This document shows, in pieces, positions 23,959-35,955 of a DNA stretch of 64,000 bases. The position numbers were made by a program, and so were the translations under genes. Positions within the stretch are counted from its first letter, which is position 1; each line of letters opens with the position of its first letter. Under the pieces are notes generated by a model. That model worked only from the letters and a program-made list of their open reading frames with translations. It was not told the origin of the DNA and did no database searches. The stretch spans positions 14,725,771 to 14,789,770 of the forward strand of contig OZ025258.1 in the NCBI GenBank assembly GCA_964019135.1. Reading direction: 5' to 3'. This DNA is from Arenicola marina (Eukaryota > Annelida > Polychaeta > Arenicolidae).

Positions 23959-24084
23959 ATGCCGTTCTATGGGCGTTCTATTGGAGACATTTTGTTGCCA
24001 TTGCCGTTCTATGGGCGTTCTATTGGAGATATTTTGTTTGCATTGCCGTTCTATGGGCATTCTATTGGATATATTTTGTCTTCA
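23959..24084 (+). repeat. 42-bp tandem repeat, three units
   Basis: The phrase tgccgttctatgggcgttct recurs at 23960, 24002 and 24044. Downstream to about 24520 the sequence is AT-rich with short repeats of aattgaattcaatac. No gene. Confidence 0.85.
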
Positions 24085-24810
24085 ATAATGATGGAAGAAA
24101 CGCATTTTATTGCAGGTTTCATTCTCATTCTAAAGTATGCCCATTCACTACAAATTTCATTGAATCCAATGTCAATACAAAGTAAGCTTTAATCAATATA
24201 AATTTTATTTAATTCAAGTTTCATTCACTACAAGTTTCGTTCAGTACCAGTTGCATACAATATAAGTTGCATTCAATATAAGCTCCAATCAATTAAGCTC
24301 CAGTCAATATTCAAATTTCATTCTATATATTTTATTTAATAAAAAATTTAATTAAATAAACAATTAATTTAATAACAAAATAATTAAATAAAAATCTAAT
24401 TAAATAAACAAATAAGTAAATACAAATTGAATTCAATACAAATTGAATTCAATACAAATTGAATTCAAGAAAAATTTCATTCAATAAAAAACTTATTCAA
24501 TAAAAATTTCATTCAATGTATTAAAATGTGACGTTTTCACTCAATTCCACTCAGTATTTGTTTTATTCAAAACATAGACAACCGTAGAACCACCGTGGAG
24601 TTGCAGTTAAGCCACCATAGTTTCGTAGAATGATTGATATACTAACGCAAGGTCGGTTCTACGAACTGGAGTGTCAGCTCGTCCGGAGGCCTACGCACCA
24701 CTGCGCTTTACAACGTTACTCAAGCCTCATTTAACGCCGTTCGCCACAGACGCGACTAGTCCTACTTCGTAAACCCTGACAAGCCCCACATGCCCAGCAT
24801 TATCTGTTGA

Positions 24811-24865
24811 CAATAGACCGATCCAGGCTCTCAATCATTCACTGATGTCGGAGTATTGATCGGTA
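24811..24865. mobile_element. Internally deleted 55-bp MITE derivative
   Basis: It starts caatagaccgatccaggctc and ends gtcggagtattgatcggt, which is the reverse complement of the other subterminal end of the MITE family seen at 16244 and 16415. The two ends are fused with almost no interior. Confidence 0.6.
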
Positions 24866-24997
24866 CTAGAGCTAGCGATGAAAGGCGACAATCTGTGGCC
24901 ACATGGGACTCATTCCATGAGATTGAGATTGTCTCAGAGCACTGACGTGCCTGCCGTGTTATTTGACATCACCTAAAGGGACCATCGGCTCAGATAG

Positions 24998-25255
24998 TTG
25001 GTTGGTTGGTTACTCAGGACGCTTTAACCACTTTTGGTTATATCGCGTCAATGGGAGAAGGAAGGGAGAGTGGAGCCATGTCCCCGGGGGTAACTACTCT
25101 TTGCGAAGGAAGAAATATAATCTTTATCCTGCGACCACACAGACATGGCCACAGCAGGGCTCGAACCACCGATTCACATGCCGTTAGGCTCTCAGGTGGC
25201 CAGAGTACTCACTAAACGCGAGCGCTCTAGCCCACTGAGCTATCGGGCCGGCCCC
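24998..25255 (-). mobile_element. Full-length tRNA-derived SINE with 12-bp target-site duplication
   Basis: Read on the minus strand, it has box A (tagctcagtggg) and box B (ggttcgagccc) at tRNA-like spacing, the shared body, and the 3' end gcgtcctgagta followed by aaccaaccaacc. The element is flanked by cggctcagatag at 24986-24997 and 25256-25267, a perfect 12-bp direct repeat typical of target-primed reverse transcription. It is the best preserved of the five copies and defines the family ends. The (AACC)n tail suggests its LINE partner recognises such a tail rather than poly(A). Confidence 0.92.
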
Positions 25256-25282
25256 CGGCTCAGATAGACAAGACAGGATTGG

Positions 25283-25410
25283 CAATAGACCGATCCATAC
25301 TCCGACACTAAGCCCCTCCCACTCTTGAGTCCTGTTTTCCGTAATCGTGAGTATGCCTTATAGCGTTATAACGGTTATAATGACGTGCAGTTGTAACCCG
25401 AAGCTGTCAC
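25283..25410 (+). mobile_element. MITE fragment, one end only
   Basis: It begins caatagaccgatccatactc, then cgacactaagcccc, matching the left end of the 16415 copy for about 120 bp before similarity is lost. No opposite inverted end was found. Confidence 0.6.
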
Positions 25411-28086
25411 ATAATTAATTACCTATGGCATGCCAGCCGGTGGTGGTGGGGGGTGGGGGGGCACTACATTACCACAGTGGTGGGGGTGCGCCGCCCACGC
25501 CATAGAGAGCATTTGGAAGGCGAGAGAAAAGTGCGCGATTTTGTGGTCACTGAGAGAGAAAATATGTTGGATAAAAAGGCATCTAAAAATAGACTGACAT
25601 TCATGACAAGGTATCTGGAGGTTTATTATTTGAACACTTTCGATACCAACTGGACTATATGGTCATATATAAGTCTCAAATGGTCACATCGAGCGACATT
25701 GCAGATTTCTGCTTCGGAGATTGAGGGACAAAAGGCGAAAAAGGGGGTAATTTGGGCGCCACATATGTATATAACTAACTATATGTAATGCCCCCACCCC
25801 ACCCCCCTTCGGGCCTTTCAGCAATTATTCACCCAACGTATAACCTTCAAGAGATATCCATCCTCCTCCCTAAGATGATGGAGATGTGGCCTATTTTGCA
25901 GTAAGTTGGGTTTTTCGTTGTTTCGGCGCCATTTTTGCTTATGGCGAAAGGAAGCTGATTTGAGACTGGCTGAGCTGACTGCAGCCATTACCTGGATGCC
26001 CCGTCGCTCGGCTCAGAATAGTCTGACCTTTTGTATGCATTGACGTAAACCTCAGCCCATCGTGATGGACTAATCCCTCTCGGCTGAAGAGTTACCCTTC
26101 CCATCTTGCGGGTTACCAAAATTTCCTCATGAATATTTACAATATGCGGCTATGGCATATATATATACAACATGGCTCTCGGTTGTAACCGGTATGACGG
26201 CAACGAGCACCAATTGTGATGACGTAGTACACATCAATCTACGCCTTTCCTACCAGTGACGATCCCTACTTAATACCAACATTTCGACCTTTTATGGATG
26301 TAATAAGAACATGAATCAATCTTCTTTATAATCATTTATTAATCTAAGCCGCCGTCAATCGAGGCAACACAATTATAGACACGACGGAAGCCATAACAAT
26401 GAAATCGCCTTGCAAAGGCCCTTTTTTCTCCTCGGTGAGAGAGTTCGCCGTCTGCCCGCGTTAGGTCTTTGATGTGCCTTTCTTACAGTAGTCGCTATTG
26501 TGGACTTACCAAAGCCTGCTTTCGCGAACGAACAAGGCTAGAATGGAAGGATTGGCAGTAGATTCAATATGCATTCGCTGCAAGACATGAACAAAATTCC
26601 CACAATAATAACTATGCACGAATAGGTTTCTAATTGTCCGTAGACAAGACTACAAAGTATGGGGGGGGGGGCGCATTGAAGCAACACCACAAAAGTACTG
26701 CCGCTATGCCGCTGTATACCTCAACATAGCAATTTTATAATGATCTATAATTAACATCTGACTTGTGGATCATTTCACTAACCTTTATTCGTAAAACGCC
26801 TTACCTGTATTGCCTGGCAGCAGAGGAAGGAAGGAAAGAAAGTCGAAGTTATCAGTATTATTTTATTATTTTAACAGTATTGTCCGGAACAAAACATTCC
26901 CGAATTTGGCTAAACGCTATGCTAATAATCGCTGTATAACGCTTATTTCGGTTGCTCGTAAACATACAATATATCGTCACAAATGGACATGGACATGGAC
27001 AACATAGGGTTACGATTCCGTAACTCTTGTCCAGGGTGTTATTTCAATCTCGTAACTCTTGATGTTAATTTAGCATAAGTATATGGCAACATGGTCAATA
27101 ATATTGGTGGAAAATAAATTGCACGAAGATGGTTGCACCCCAATAACTGCAACACAACGCTTATTTCCGTTGCTCGTAAAATTACGACCTATCGTTATAT
27201 TAGCATGTAACAAATACGATTACGAGCTCGTAACTCTCACGATCACCTGGTCTGTGAATGTAGGCGCATGCCAGATACTCAGAGTAAGCCACAAGGGGTT
27301 GGTGTGTAAAGTATTGAAGCTCAATTAAACCTATTAAATGCCCTATACTATTAATATATATATGTAATGATGGTATGCAAATTTGACATAATTTTTTTTT
27401 TATTGATGAATTTTTATGTTTATCAATCAACAGTTAAAAATTACACGGGGAATAAACCACCAAAACTGCTTTATCTTTTAAATAAAAGCCGATATCAGTA
27501 CCACCTGTTCAGTTTGCTATATCTGTTCATGCTTATCACACCGACCGTAACGTTATCGCGACTACCAATTTTCTATATTTCATTCCCTTTAAAGGCCCCT
27601 AAATGATAGATCTGGAAAATACTACATGTAAGCATACGGGAAAACAAGATGGTTTAGTTTTGTGATTTTGACAATTAATAAAGAAAAATATTTTTTCAAA
27701 ATTTTAATCATTCTCACATTGAGGTAAAACCACTTGTGCTGAATAGTAATTCTAACGTGTGCAACTACATCCAGATGCAGATTTTGCTCCCGTTTTCCTA
27801 TTTCCCGACCATTTTCCTCGGAGAAATCGCGGCGTAAATTCGCCTACACCTCCCTCGTGTAGCCATGTGGGTTGCATCTTGTACATGACGTCACATTTTA
27901 ATACATGTATTCATGGGTTGCCTAATTCTCAAAATATCGTGTTTACTGACCTCTCGCGCATATTTAAATGTTACAGGTGGTTGTTACGTTTGGCATCTTA
28001 GACCAATAATATGTGATAGTTGCTATCATCAGTAGTTTTATTTTTGTTTTCATCGGGTCTTTAAGCCATATGTTCTCTTCTTGCAG
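25411..28086. other. Intronic unique sequence, last part of the large intron
   Basis: Poly(G) run at 26659. The phrase acgcttatttc(g/c)gttgctcgtaaa occurs at 26939 and 27159, part of a diverged 220-bp duplication. A candidate 68-nt minus-strand exon at 26510-26577 is described in findings but is not called. The strong pyrimidine tract and acceptor of the terminal cyclase exon end this stretch. Confidence 0.45.
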
Positions 28087-28146
28087 GGCAAGGGACTGAC
28101 GAAAACCTACTGGCTGCTCGAGAGCACACCTTCTACGCCACGGTAA
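28087..28146 (+). CDS. Guanylate cyclase, terminal coding exon (GKG...TYWLL to stop)
   Basis: The acceptor is tatgttctcttcttgcag. The exon reads GKGLTKTYWLLESTPSTPR and then the stop TAA at 28144-28146. GKGxxxTYWL is the closing signature of guanylyl cyclase catalytic domains, directly after the VK that ends the exon at 7678. The tail after TYWLL is only eight residues, shorter than in many receptor cyclases, which often carry longer C-terminal extensions. A GT follows CCACG, so a further splice is formally possible, but the in-frame stop reads directly across it and a terminal exon is the simpler reading. The AATAAA at 28801 could serve as polyadenylation signal. Confidence 0.87.
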   Translation, partial: GKGLTKTYWLLESTPSTPR

Positions 28147-28149
28147 CAA

Positions 28150-28650
28150 CTATAGCCATGGAGACCCAAGTGACCAGGACTACAGAAAGAGCAATAATGA
28201 GAACAATCACAGCTTCAACCATCTTTTTCAATTCATGTCGATAATATTCAACGACACGCAGCTTTTTCTCATAGAGAACCCAAGTGGCCACGAGCCGTAT
28301 TCATAATCGCCACTTAGGCTAGCGATTATCGGGTTCAAAATACATAAAGTAGTCACCCAAGACATGGATTTTCTGAATTAAGAAAGTGCCAAAATTATCT
28401 TGAAGAAGATTTCTAAATCATGAACACCACCACAACGATCTGATGAGGCTAAGACGAAAATGCACTTTTCGTACGTAAATTACGTAAATAACTAGGGAAT
28501 TATGAATACGGCCCCAGGACTACACTAGGGTCACCGTAATGTTAACCATCGCAGCAACCATTTTGTTTAATTTATATGTAGGGATAATATTCCATGACAC
28601 GCAGCTTTCGTGACCTTAAACATGTCCATGGTAACGTGCAGTGGCCATGA
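28150..28650 (+). repeat. Tandemly duplicated 3'-flanking unit of the cyclase gene
   Basis: A unit of about 120 bp (acccaagtgaccaggactac ... acgacacgcagcttt) is followed by a second copy (acccaagtggcca ... ccaggactac ... catgacacgcagcttt) split by the MITE at 28294. A partial third start (cgtgcagtggccatgacc) follows. This may be 3' UTR sequence. Confidence 0.7.
28294..28512. mobile_element. MITE, 219 bp, TIR GCCGTATTCATAAT
   Basis: It starts gccgtattcataat and ends attatgaatacggc, a perfect 14-bp inverted pair. The interior has no coding frame. The neighbouring duplicated unit at 28150 shows the uninterrupted sequence, so the insertion postdates the tandem duplication. Ends of this type are widespread in non-autonomous DNA elements of marine invertebrates. 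Confidence 0.8.
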
Positions 28651-28800
28651 CCACTAATCCCACCACCTCTAACCGGCGGGTGTTACTGACGTGAAACCAT
28701 AATATACGACTGTCCATTATCTTTCCCAGCAGAGACTTTTGTGCACTAGAAAATGTAGGCAATTTTTGAGAGGCCGAAATTCAAATCTTTTGGGTAGATT

Positions 28801-28806
28801 AATAAA
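28801..28806 (+). terminator. Candidate polyadenylation signal AATAAA for the cyclase gene
   Basis: First AATAAA after the stop codon at 28146, about 655 bp downstream. Position and hexamer are the only support. Confidence 0.25.
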
Positions 28807-29272
28807 GTTTGACCATTGAAGATTAAATATTGAAGCAATCTGGATGGTTGCGTAAACTATATGACTCAAGTTTTGCGCGCTTTTATATAGCCTGAAAAAT
28901 ACTGTAATGTTTTCGCCGTAGTCACAGGTTCCAGTTTAATTGTTGACCATGTTAATTATAGGCAGGTGAATGCATTATTTATCGAAATATTCAGGTGAAT
29001 TAATAGTTTTGAGAAAGGAGGTAACCAGTGCGTGTTCGATGTGCTCAATTAATAACATCAACAAAAACGTGTAGTTAGCATATACCCAATTCAGTGCTAG
29101 CTCAATGGATGAGGAAGACTTCCCCTGCCCAAATCTTAAATTGCCGTTTTGTTATGTGGTGCGTTTGGTCAGTTTTTTCGTGCTTTATCCTCGTGGATTA
29201 TTTCCATTGTGTAAATTCTAGTCCAGAAGATATTGGTATCGTTATACCGCCACTGTGTTGTAATGCGTAGTA

Positions 29273-30375
29273 TTTGCAGGCCTTGGGAGGCCGACCGCCG
29301 GAGGATCCTAGAATCGCCGGTGCGTGCTGTAAAGCGGTGTGCATATGTAGGCTCCACACGGCTGGGCGCCGGAGGATCCTAGAACCGCCGGTGCGTGTTG
29401 TAAAGCGGTGTGCATATGTAGGCTCCACACGGCTGGGCGCCGGAGGATCCTAGAACCGCCGGTGCGTGTTGTAAAGCGGTGTGCATATGTAGGCTCCGGA
29501 CGGCAGGGCGCCGGAGAATCCTAGAACCGCCGGTGCGCGTTGTAAAGTGGTGTGCATATGTAGGCTCCGGACGGCTGGGGGCCGGAGGATCCTAGAACCG
29601 CCGGCGCGTGTTGTAAAGCGGTGTGCATATGTAGGCTCCGGACGGCTGGGCGCCGGAGGATCCTAGAACCGCCGGCGCGTGTTGTAAAGCGGTGTGCATA
29701 TGTAGGCTCCGGACTGCTGGGCGCCGGAGGATCCTAGAACCGCCGGTGCGTGTTGTAAAGCGGTGTGCATATGTAGGCTCCGGACGGCTGGGCGCCGGAG
29801 GATCCTAGAACCGCCGGTGCGTGTTGTAAAGCGGTGTGCATATGTAGGCTCCGGACGGCTGGGCGCCGGAGGATCCTAAAACCGCCGGTGCGTGTTGTAA
29901 AGCGGTGTGCATATGTAGGCTCCGGACGGCAGGGCGCCGGAGGATCCTAGAACCGCCGGTGCGTGTTTTAAAGCGGTGTGCATATCTAGGCTCCGGACGG
30001 CTGGGCGCCGGAGGATCCTGGAACCGCCGGTGCGTGTTGTAAAGCGGTGTGCATATGTAGGCTCCGGACGGCTGGGCGCCGGGGGATCCTAGAACCGCCG
30101 GTGCGTGTTGTAAAGCGGTGTGCATCTGTAGGCTCCACACGGCTGGCCGCCGCAGGATCCTAGAACCGCCGGTGCGTGTTGTAAAGCGGTGTGCATATGT
30201 AGGCTCCGGACGGCTGGGCGCCGGAGGATCCTAGAACCGCCGGTGCGTGTTTTAAAGCGGTGTGCATATCTAGGCTCCGGACGGCTGGGCGCCGGAGGAT
30301 CCTAGAACCGCCGGTGCGTGTTGTAAAGCGGTGTGCATATGTAGGCTCCGGACGGCTGGGCGCCGGAAGAACCGT
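29273..30375. repeat. 71-bp minisatellite array, about 15.5 units
   Basis: The phrase ggctcc(gg/ac)ac recurs every 71 bp (for example 29350 and 29421). Each unit carries gccggaggatcctagaaccg and tgtaaagcggtgtgcatatg. Minus-strand frames through it are false. Confidence 0.95.
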
Positions 30376-30930
30376 AAAACCGCCAGTGCTAAATGTATAT
30401 TTCTATAAATAGCCAAACTCTAGCACATGCACGACGCATGAACACGCAACGGATGTTCTACGGTAGTCTAGGACTGAACGTTCGATGGTTATGCATATAT
30501 GGGTACATATATATAACATATCGTTTTTACATTGACATATTAGCCAGGTATTATCGTACAAACCTCGAGTAATGTTAACGGTGATTTTGATTATAAAGAA
30601 TTAAAGAGGTAATTTTTTTAAGATTGGATTATAAAGGACTCGGTTCTCACTGTTTTGTTCGCTTAGGTGAACGGTGGGTGCGTTCTTCGTCGGAGAGATT
30701 TATTAGTTGTATTATCTGTATATTATCTCAAGCAGACTGTTATTGATTGCTATTTGTACACAAGAATGTCGTGTATCTATGTGATTACTAACACATATTT
30801 CCACGATTCATGCATATGCGCTATCGATATCACTTATTGTATAGCTCGAATATGTATTACATGTATAGTACAAATGTATGTACATGTGTAGTGCAAATAT
30901 GCATAATGTGTACATTTAAAATATGTATTT
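30376..30930. other. Intergenic AT-rich sequence, nothing recognised
   Basis: No supported gene or repeat. Confidence 0.4.
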
Positions 30931-30934
30931 CTAT

Positions 30935-31250
30935 GTAGTTCAAATATGTATTATATTTATAATTCATTTACGTATTATATTTATAATTCATATACGTATT
31001 ATATTTATAGTTCATATATGTATTATAATATATAGTTCATTAGGAACTGACCATTTACATGTTTTGGTTGATTACCTCATGAAATAAGTAATGTTTACAA
31101 AACACAAAAAAACAAATGAATTCAATTTGTATTATGTATTATTATGTATTATATCTATAGTTCAAATATGTATTATATGGTTAGTTCAGATATATATTAT
31201 ATAGTTCAGATATATATTATATGTATAATTCAAATACGTATTATGATTTA
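30935..31250. repeat. AT-rich 24-bp degenerate repeat
   Basis: Units of the form ttcatatacgtattatattt plus atag recur at 30960-31040 and again at 31135-31250, separated by less regular sequence. Confidence 0.7.
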
Positions 31251-34200
31251 CAGTTCATTACGAGATGGCATAAAATATATGATGTTGACAAAAAAAATGC
31301 GTAGTTCAATTAAGTAATATACGATTTTATTAACTCAAACTGCCATCGTAAAAAGGACAACGAATAATTTAATACACTGGACTCAAGCCCCAAAGGATTG
31401 CTCAATATTACTCTGACTGAATTCTCATTGGCGAAATTAGCGAAAAAAGGTTTAGTTTTGGAACCTCATAATGATATAACATGTCTTGATCTTGATAGTT
31501 TCTTGGTGCAACGTGTTATATTGTCAGAAGTCACATTTAAATCGATATTAAATGGTACAAGACCCATATGCGTATGTGCAAAATATAGAGGACAACTACC
31601 AATCAGAAGGGTTAACTTTACACAGTTGATAACGAACGAAATGGACGTTCCGTCGTATTGTACCTTAAGTTGTTACTTGAATATTTTCCGAATTGAATGG
31701 CTGTGTTTCGTTCTTTGTTGTCCGAATTGAATGTTACTTAAGCATTGATCGAATAAAATATATTTTCTTTATATCTTCTATGTCTTCTAGATAGTTTCTC
31801 ATTTCCTGATAAAACCCGATTGTCGGATTACTTCGTAAGCTTATTTTACACCTTGGAATTATACAGAACCAATGATTTCGTTTGACAATAAATATTTTAT
31901 ATTTGTGTATTTCTAATAATCGCATACAGTATCTTTGGCTACGTGGCGCACGCACTCCACTTTAGTCTGCTCCCGAAACCACCGCTACGTGGCGCTCACT
32001 CCACTCGGCACATAACATCAAAAACCTTGCTGCCAGGTCTTTGATTGCATGGAGCTGCGTAGCAAGGAGCTACGTACGTGTGACAGGCGAGACGCCGATT
32101 ATCTTGCCCGAATAGGCTTTTTGTAGTTGCAAAACTATGATTTATGGCGGTTGTGATGGGGTTGTGAGTAATGTCCCCTGAGGACAACCAGCGGCTATAT
32201 GTTTATGAACATTTACGTCAATAATTGTTGCCATCATGTTATTCGCGCTAGCATATTATGTGACGGTCGCCAGATAAAGATTTTCATTTCTTGGCACTAA
32301 TATATCCCTTTTGTACCTGGCCCCTTGCCTACAGGACAAATAGGAGGGAGGGGGGGGGGGGGGCGGGGGGCGCATAGGAGGAAAAAGTGCATAGTGTATG
32401 TTTTTTATGCAACTGGCTCATTTGCAAGTGGCGTCGGCGCATCTATTTTTTGGCTATATTTATGACCCATTAGATTAATGATCGAGAGAAAACTAGTCAC
32501 TGACGCAACAACAAGGAAAAATGGGGACCTATTGTAACTGCCTCATTAGCAATGGGTGTTGGTGCATCCATTATTATTTTTATCTTTTTGAATAATAATG
32601 GTTGAGACACCGCCATTTACAAGGAGAGCTCAGGAAAAACTTGTCTCATTGGTCATTTGTAGGCCAAAGTCCCCGGCACAGGAGGCAGAAAATAGACGTT
32701 TGTCTTTTCGACCATTTCAGTGCACACGAAGGCCAAAGTGAACAAAGAAACCTTACGAGATAATTATCTGGGGTTGGGAGTATTCTTAACACTTTTTCAT
32801 TCACAAACCAAACGGCGGATCAAGTATATTGAACATGGAAGAGGGCGAGGATAATAGGGGAGACGGGGGGGGGGGCGGGGGGTTCTACTTTGGAAAGGTA
32901 GGTGTGTTCAACGATTTTTTTCACGGCCGCAGGCAGTATAGGTGGAACCGAAAATGCAGGGGATTCACATAGAAAGGGCGGCGGTCTTATTAAAAATGGG
33001 GAGGGGGGGAGGGGCTCCTGTCTAAACATGGGGGGGGGGGGGGTGGCTGATACATAGCTCATGCGCTGATACCCGACGCGCGAGAGAACCACGAAATACA
33101 ACCCAATTGAAACCAGGAATTGATGGGAGTGTCTGTGCATCGTGTAGCTATTTGTCCGTATCAAGACATCGCCTACCAACACACGTGTTAAACTCCTCTG
33201 TTGTTGCCTACATATAAATTCCGTTTGCAATAAACAACACGAATTTTTTCTCGACACTCGCTCCACCATTTTGGTTTGTTTCTCAACAACAAATATAAGG
33301 CAACGAAAGAGAAGCGGAACACTTGTGGAATTACTTTTCATCATTATTGTTAGTAGACGATTTATTTATAAGGGCTAAAATGCTACACGATGCAAGGACA
33401 ACAAACGTGGGAGAGGTTGCTCACCTCGGACAAAAGCGGCCGGGAGGAAGTGGGGGTGGGAGGGGGGGGGGGGGGGGGTGCAAGGACCCAAGGAATTTCT
33501 GCAATTTATCGCAATATTGGATTTTGTGCACTTTTTAATCAACTATAGACGTAATGACTTCAAGGGGCACGTTATGCCAGTGTCCCTCGCTCGGCGTTTC
33601 TTACGTCGAAGTCAAATAACGAGCGCGTTATGACATACTGGCAGTCTCAAAGTCTAGATCGCAATCTTCTTCTATACTAATAAAATGAAGCTGTTTGTCC
33701 CACTATGCCGCTGCATGCAAGAGCACATTGGCATCAGCAGCCGCCTTGAACCTATATCCAACCGAACCACTGCATGCACTGCATGGTCCGCCTTGGCTGT
33801 ATCAACATTGTCGCTCTTACATGTGTCAACGCTATCGCATGTGTCAACACTACCGCTGGGTGCTTATCACCTTATCCCGAGCATAATATCGCTTTACGGT
33901 TATTATCCCGCAGGGTGACCATGTCTGCGGCGGGCTACCTTGCTTGGTGCCAACAGTAATACTGTTTCTCCCAACGCCTTATCGTCCGAACCGTCATCAG
34001 AGCAAACAAATCCCGTACTGTCAGTAGCAAGAGAACGAACTCTGCCCGGGGAACCTTGCCTATAATACGCTTCTCTTAACATCAGTCACAGCAGTATAGT
34101 TAAGCGGACTACACGTCAATTCTTTAGATGCAACCAGGACGTCAGGCAGATTTTATCCACTGAAGGTAGTAGTACTACGTTAAATGACGAACAACGGACG

Positions 34201-35284
34201 GGAAACAGCCCCCTTTTTTTTAACTCTATCAAGCCCTGTTTTTTACTGAATCAATGTATGAGCTTGGGCCTTAGTTTACTGGACTGATATTCGTTTATTT
34301 GCGTGCTTTAGCCTTAATTTGTCTTTTGTACTGGATGCACAATAATTGCACAGAAACTGTTTAAATATCCTTAACATTTATGTCCCGTTATTCAGTAGCT
34401 CCCGGTCTCAATTTATGTCAATATGATTATCGATATTATTTCTGCCCAATGTCTACCTTCTGCCTGCTACTATTTGACTCATAAAACAAAATACTGTCAT
34501 ACTGTTACTTCTTTCGCTTATTACTACGAACGCTAGACGCGGCTAGTCGCCTAAAGACGGCACTCCATGAAAAGCTTATGGCAAACCATTCGTACCATAT
34601 TGTTATTACAACTAACAATGCTTCCTAAAACTTTGCCTAATACGCTAAGAGCCAGGTTTTTTTTGCGCGATAAGAACGAAGTTGCCTGAGTGAGAAGGCT
34701 AATTTCCTCATCCAGAAAAGCAGAAGGGAGGAGTGGTAGTGGTGGGGGTGGGGTATTGAGCTGCTGCGATTTGTTGTTCCCCTTTTTGACGCCAAATGTG
34801 ACCTCAAGTCCTTTAGGACGAAACTCTAAAGCCCGCACACAATGCTTCGTGATAACGAAACACAACAATGCTTTATCTTATCTTGACAATAAACAGAACA
34901 GTACGGGTGGGAGTAAAACTTACACTTGGACGCGTTAAGCTCCCTGGTATAATGAGCAGAAGCCGGGTGAAGTAACTGCATGGCCCATGATGACCAGAAG
35001 TTGATATTCAAGACTTTCAGTACATTATGTATTGCAAGTGAGAGGGTGAAGAGTTAGATGGTGTAATCGTTAGCAGTGCAATTAAACATGACATTCGCCG
35101 ACCTGAACCCTGGATACAACGACATTAATGGCTGGATATAGCAAGTGACCCCCCCCCCCCCACCCCACCCCATCTTTCCGGCTGTTCTTTAATCCATTCT
35201 AGACCTGCGCCAGTAGGCGTGTACACGATGAAAGACATGTGCAAGGTTCTCACTAATTGCATGAAATGAAAAAGATAGAGTTTT
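31251..35284. other. Intergenic stretch without a supported gene
   Basis: The 110-codon frame at 31398-31730 has no recognisable domain. Poly(G) tracts lie at 32350, 32866, 33030 and 33460. A small duplication (ctacgtggcgc...ctccact) lies at 31938-32002. Nothing else was recognised. Confidence 0.4.
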
Positions 35285-35285
35285 A

Positions 35286-35395
35286 GGCCGCTTTTGTGCA
35301 CCTAAGCACTGGGCCAAGGAATCCAAGGCCAAGGAGACGACGACGGGTAAACAGATGTGCCCTGGTCTGGATTCGAACCCAAGAACTCCCCCCCC
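35286..35395 (-). mobile_element. Second SINE-like family, fragment
   Basis: It shares ccgcttttgtgcac and the following aag with 53060-53218 and ends in a tRNA-like box B on the minus strand (gggttcgaatccag). Truncated next to a poly(C) run. Confidence 0.45.
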
Positions 35396-35499
35396 CCACC
35401 CCCCCCCCCCCCACACACATGCACCTATTATATAGGAAGATCTGCGGACATTTTTACAGGTACGGATTCAGGAATATTGAAAGGAAGCAGAGTAAATTT

Positions 35500-35955
35500 G
35501 GATAGGAAGTGAAATGCAGGCGTGGGGAGCAGAAGAGGGGGTGGGGCGGGGGGCAATTTGGGTAGATAGTGAATTGAGGGGAGGCATTTGGGCATGTAGT
35601 GAAATAAGGGGGCGGTAATTTGGGTAGGTAGTAAATTCAGGAGATGCCTTTCGGTAGTCAGTGAAATGGGGGCGTGGGTCAAGTTGCGTAGGCCTAGGTA
35701 GTGAAATTGGGGGTTGGGGGCTAATTTGGATTTGGATAAAGTAGAAAAATAGGTTGGGTAAGGTAGGTAGTGAGGCGGGGGCGGGGGGTGGGGGAGAAGT
35801 CACTTTGGTTAGGTAGTGAAATCGGGGATCAATTTGGGTAGGTAGAGAAATGGAGGGCCAATTTGGGCAGGTAGTGAAATGTTGAAGTGGGAGGTCATTT
35901 TGGGTAGGGGTGAAATGTTTGGGGGGGGGGGCAATTTTGGTAGGTAGTGAAATAG
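35500..35955. repeat. Degenerate tandem repeat, units about 33-43 bp
   Basis: Units read caatttgggtaggtagtgaa followed by atgggggg with many length changes; about 12 are recognisable. Minus-strand frames here are false. Confidence 0.8.

Larger units (their letters stand above)
7679..28086 (+). other. 20.4-kb phase-0 intron of the guanylate cyclase gene
   Basis: It is bounded by the donor AAG|gtaagc and the acceptor ttctcttcttgcag|GGC. The flanking codons join as ...IDVK|GKG..., an uninterrupted family motif, so no exon is missing between them. About 6 kb of the intron consists of three tandem arrays (17-bp, 80-bp and 30-bp units). The rest holds SINE and MITE copies, poly(G) repeats and unique sequence. 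The intron assignment is inferred from splice signals and protein motif continuity. Confidence 0.8.

Noticed and set aside
31398-31730. 110-codon + strand frame starting MLNITLTEFSLAK
   Set aside because: No recognisable domain, no neighbouring exon and ordinary composition; chance remains likely.
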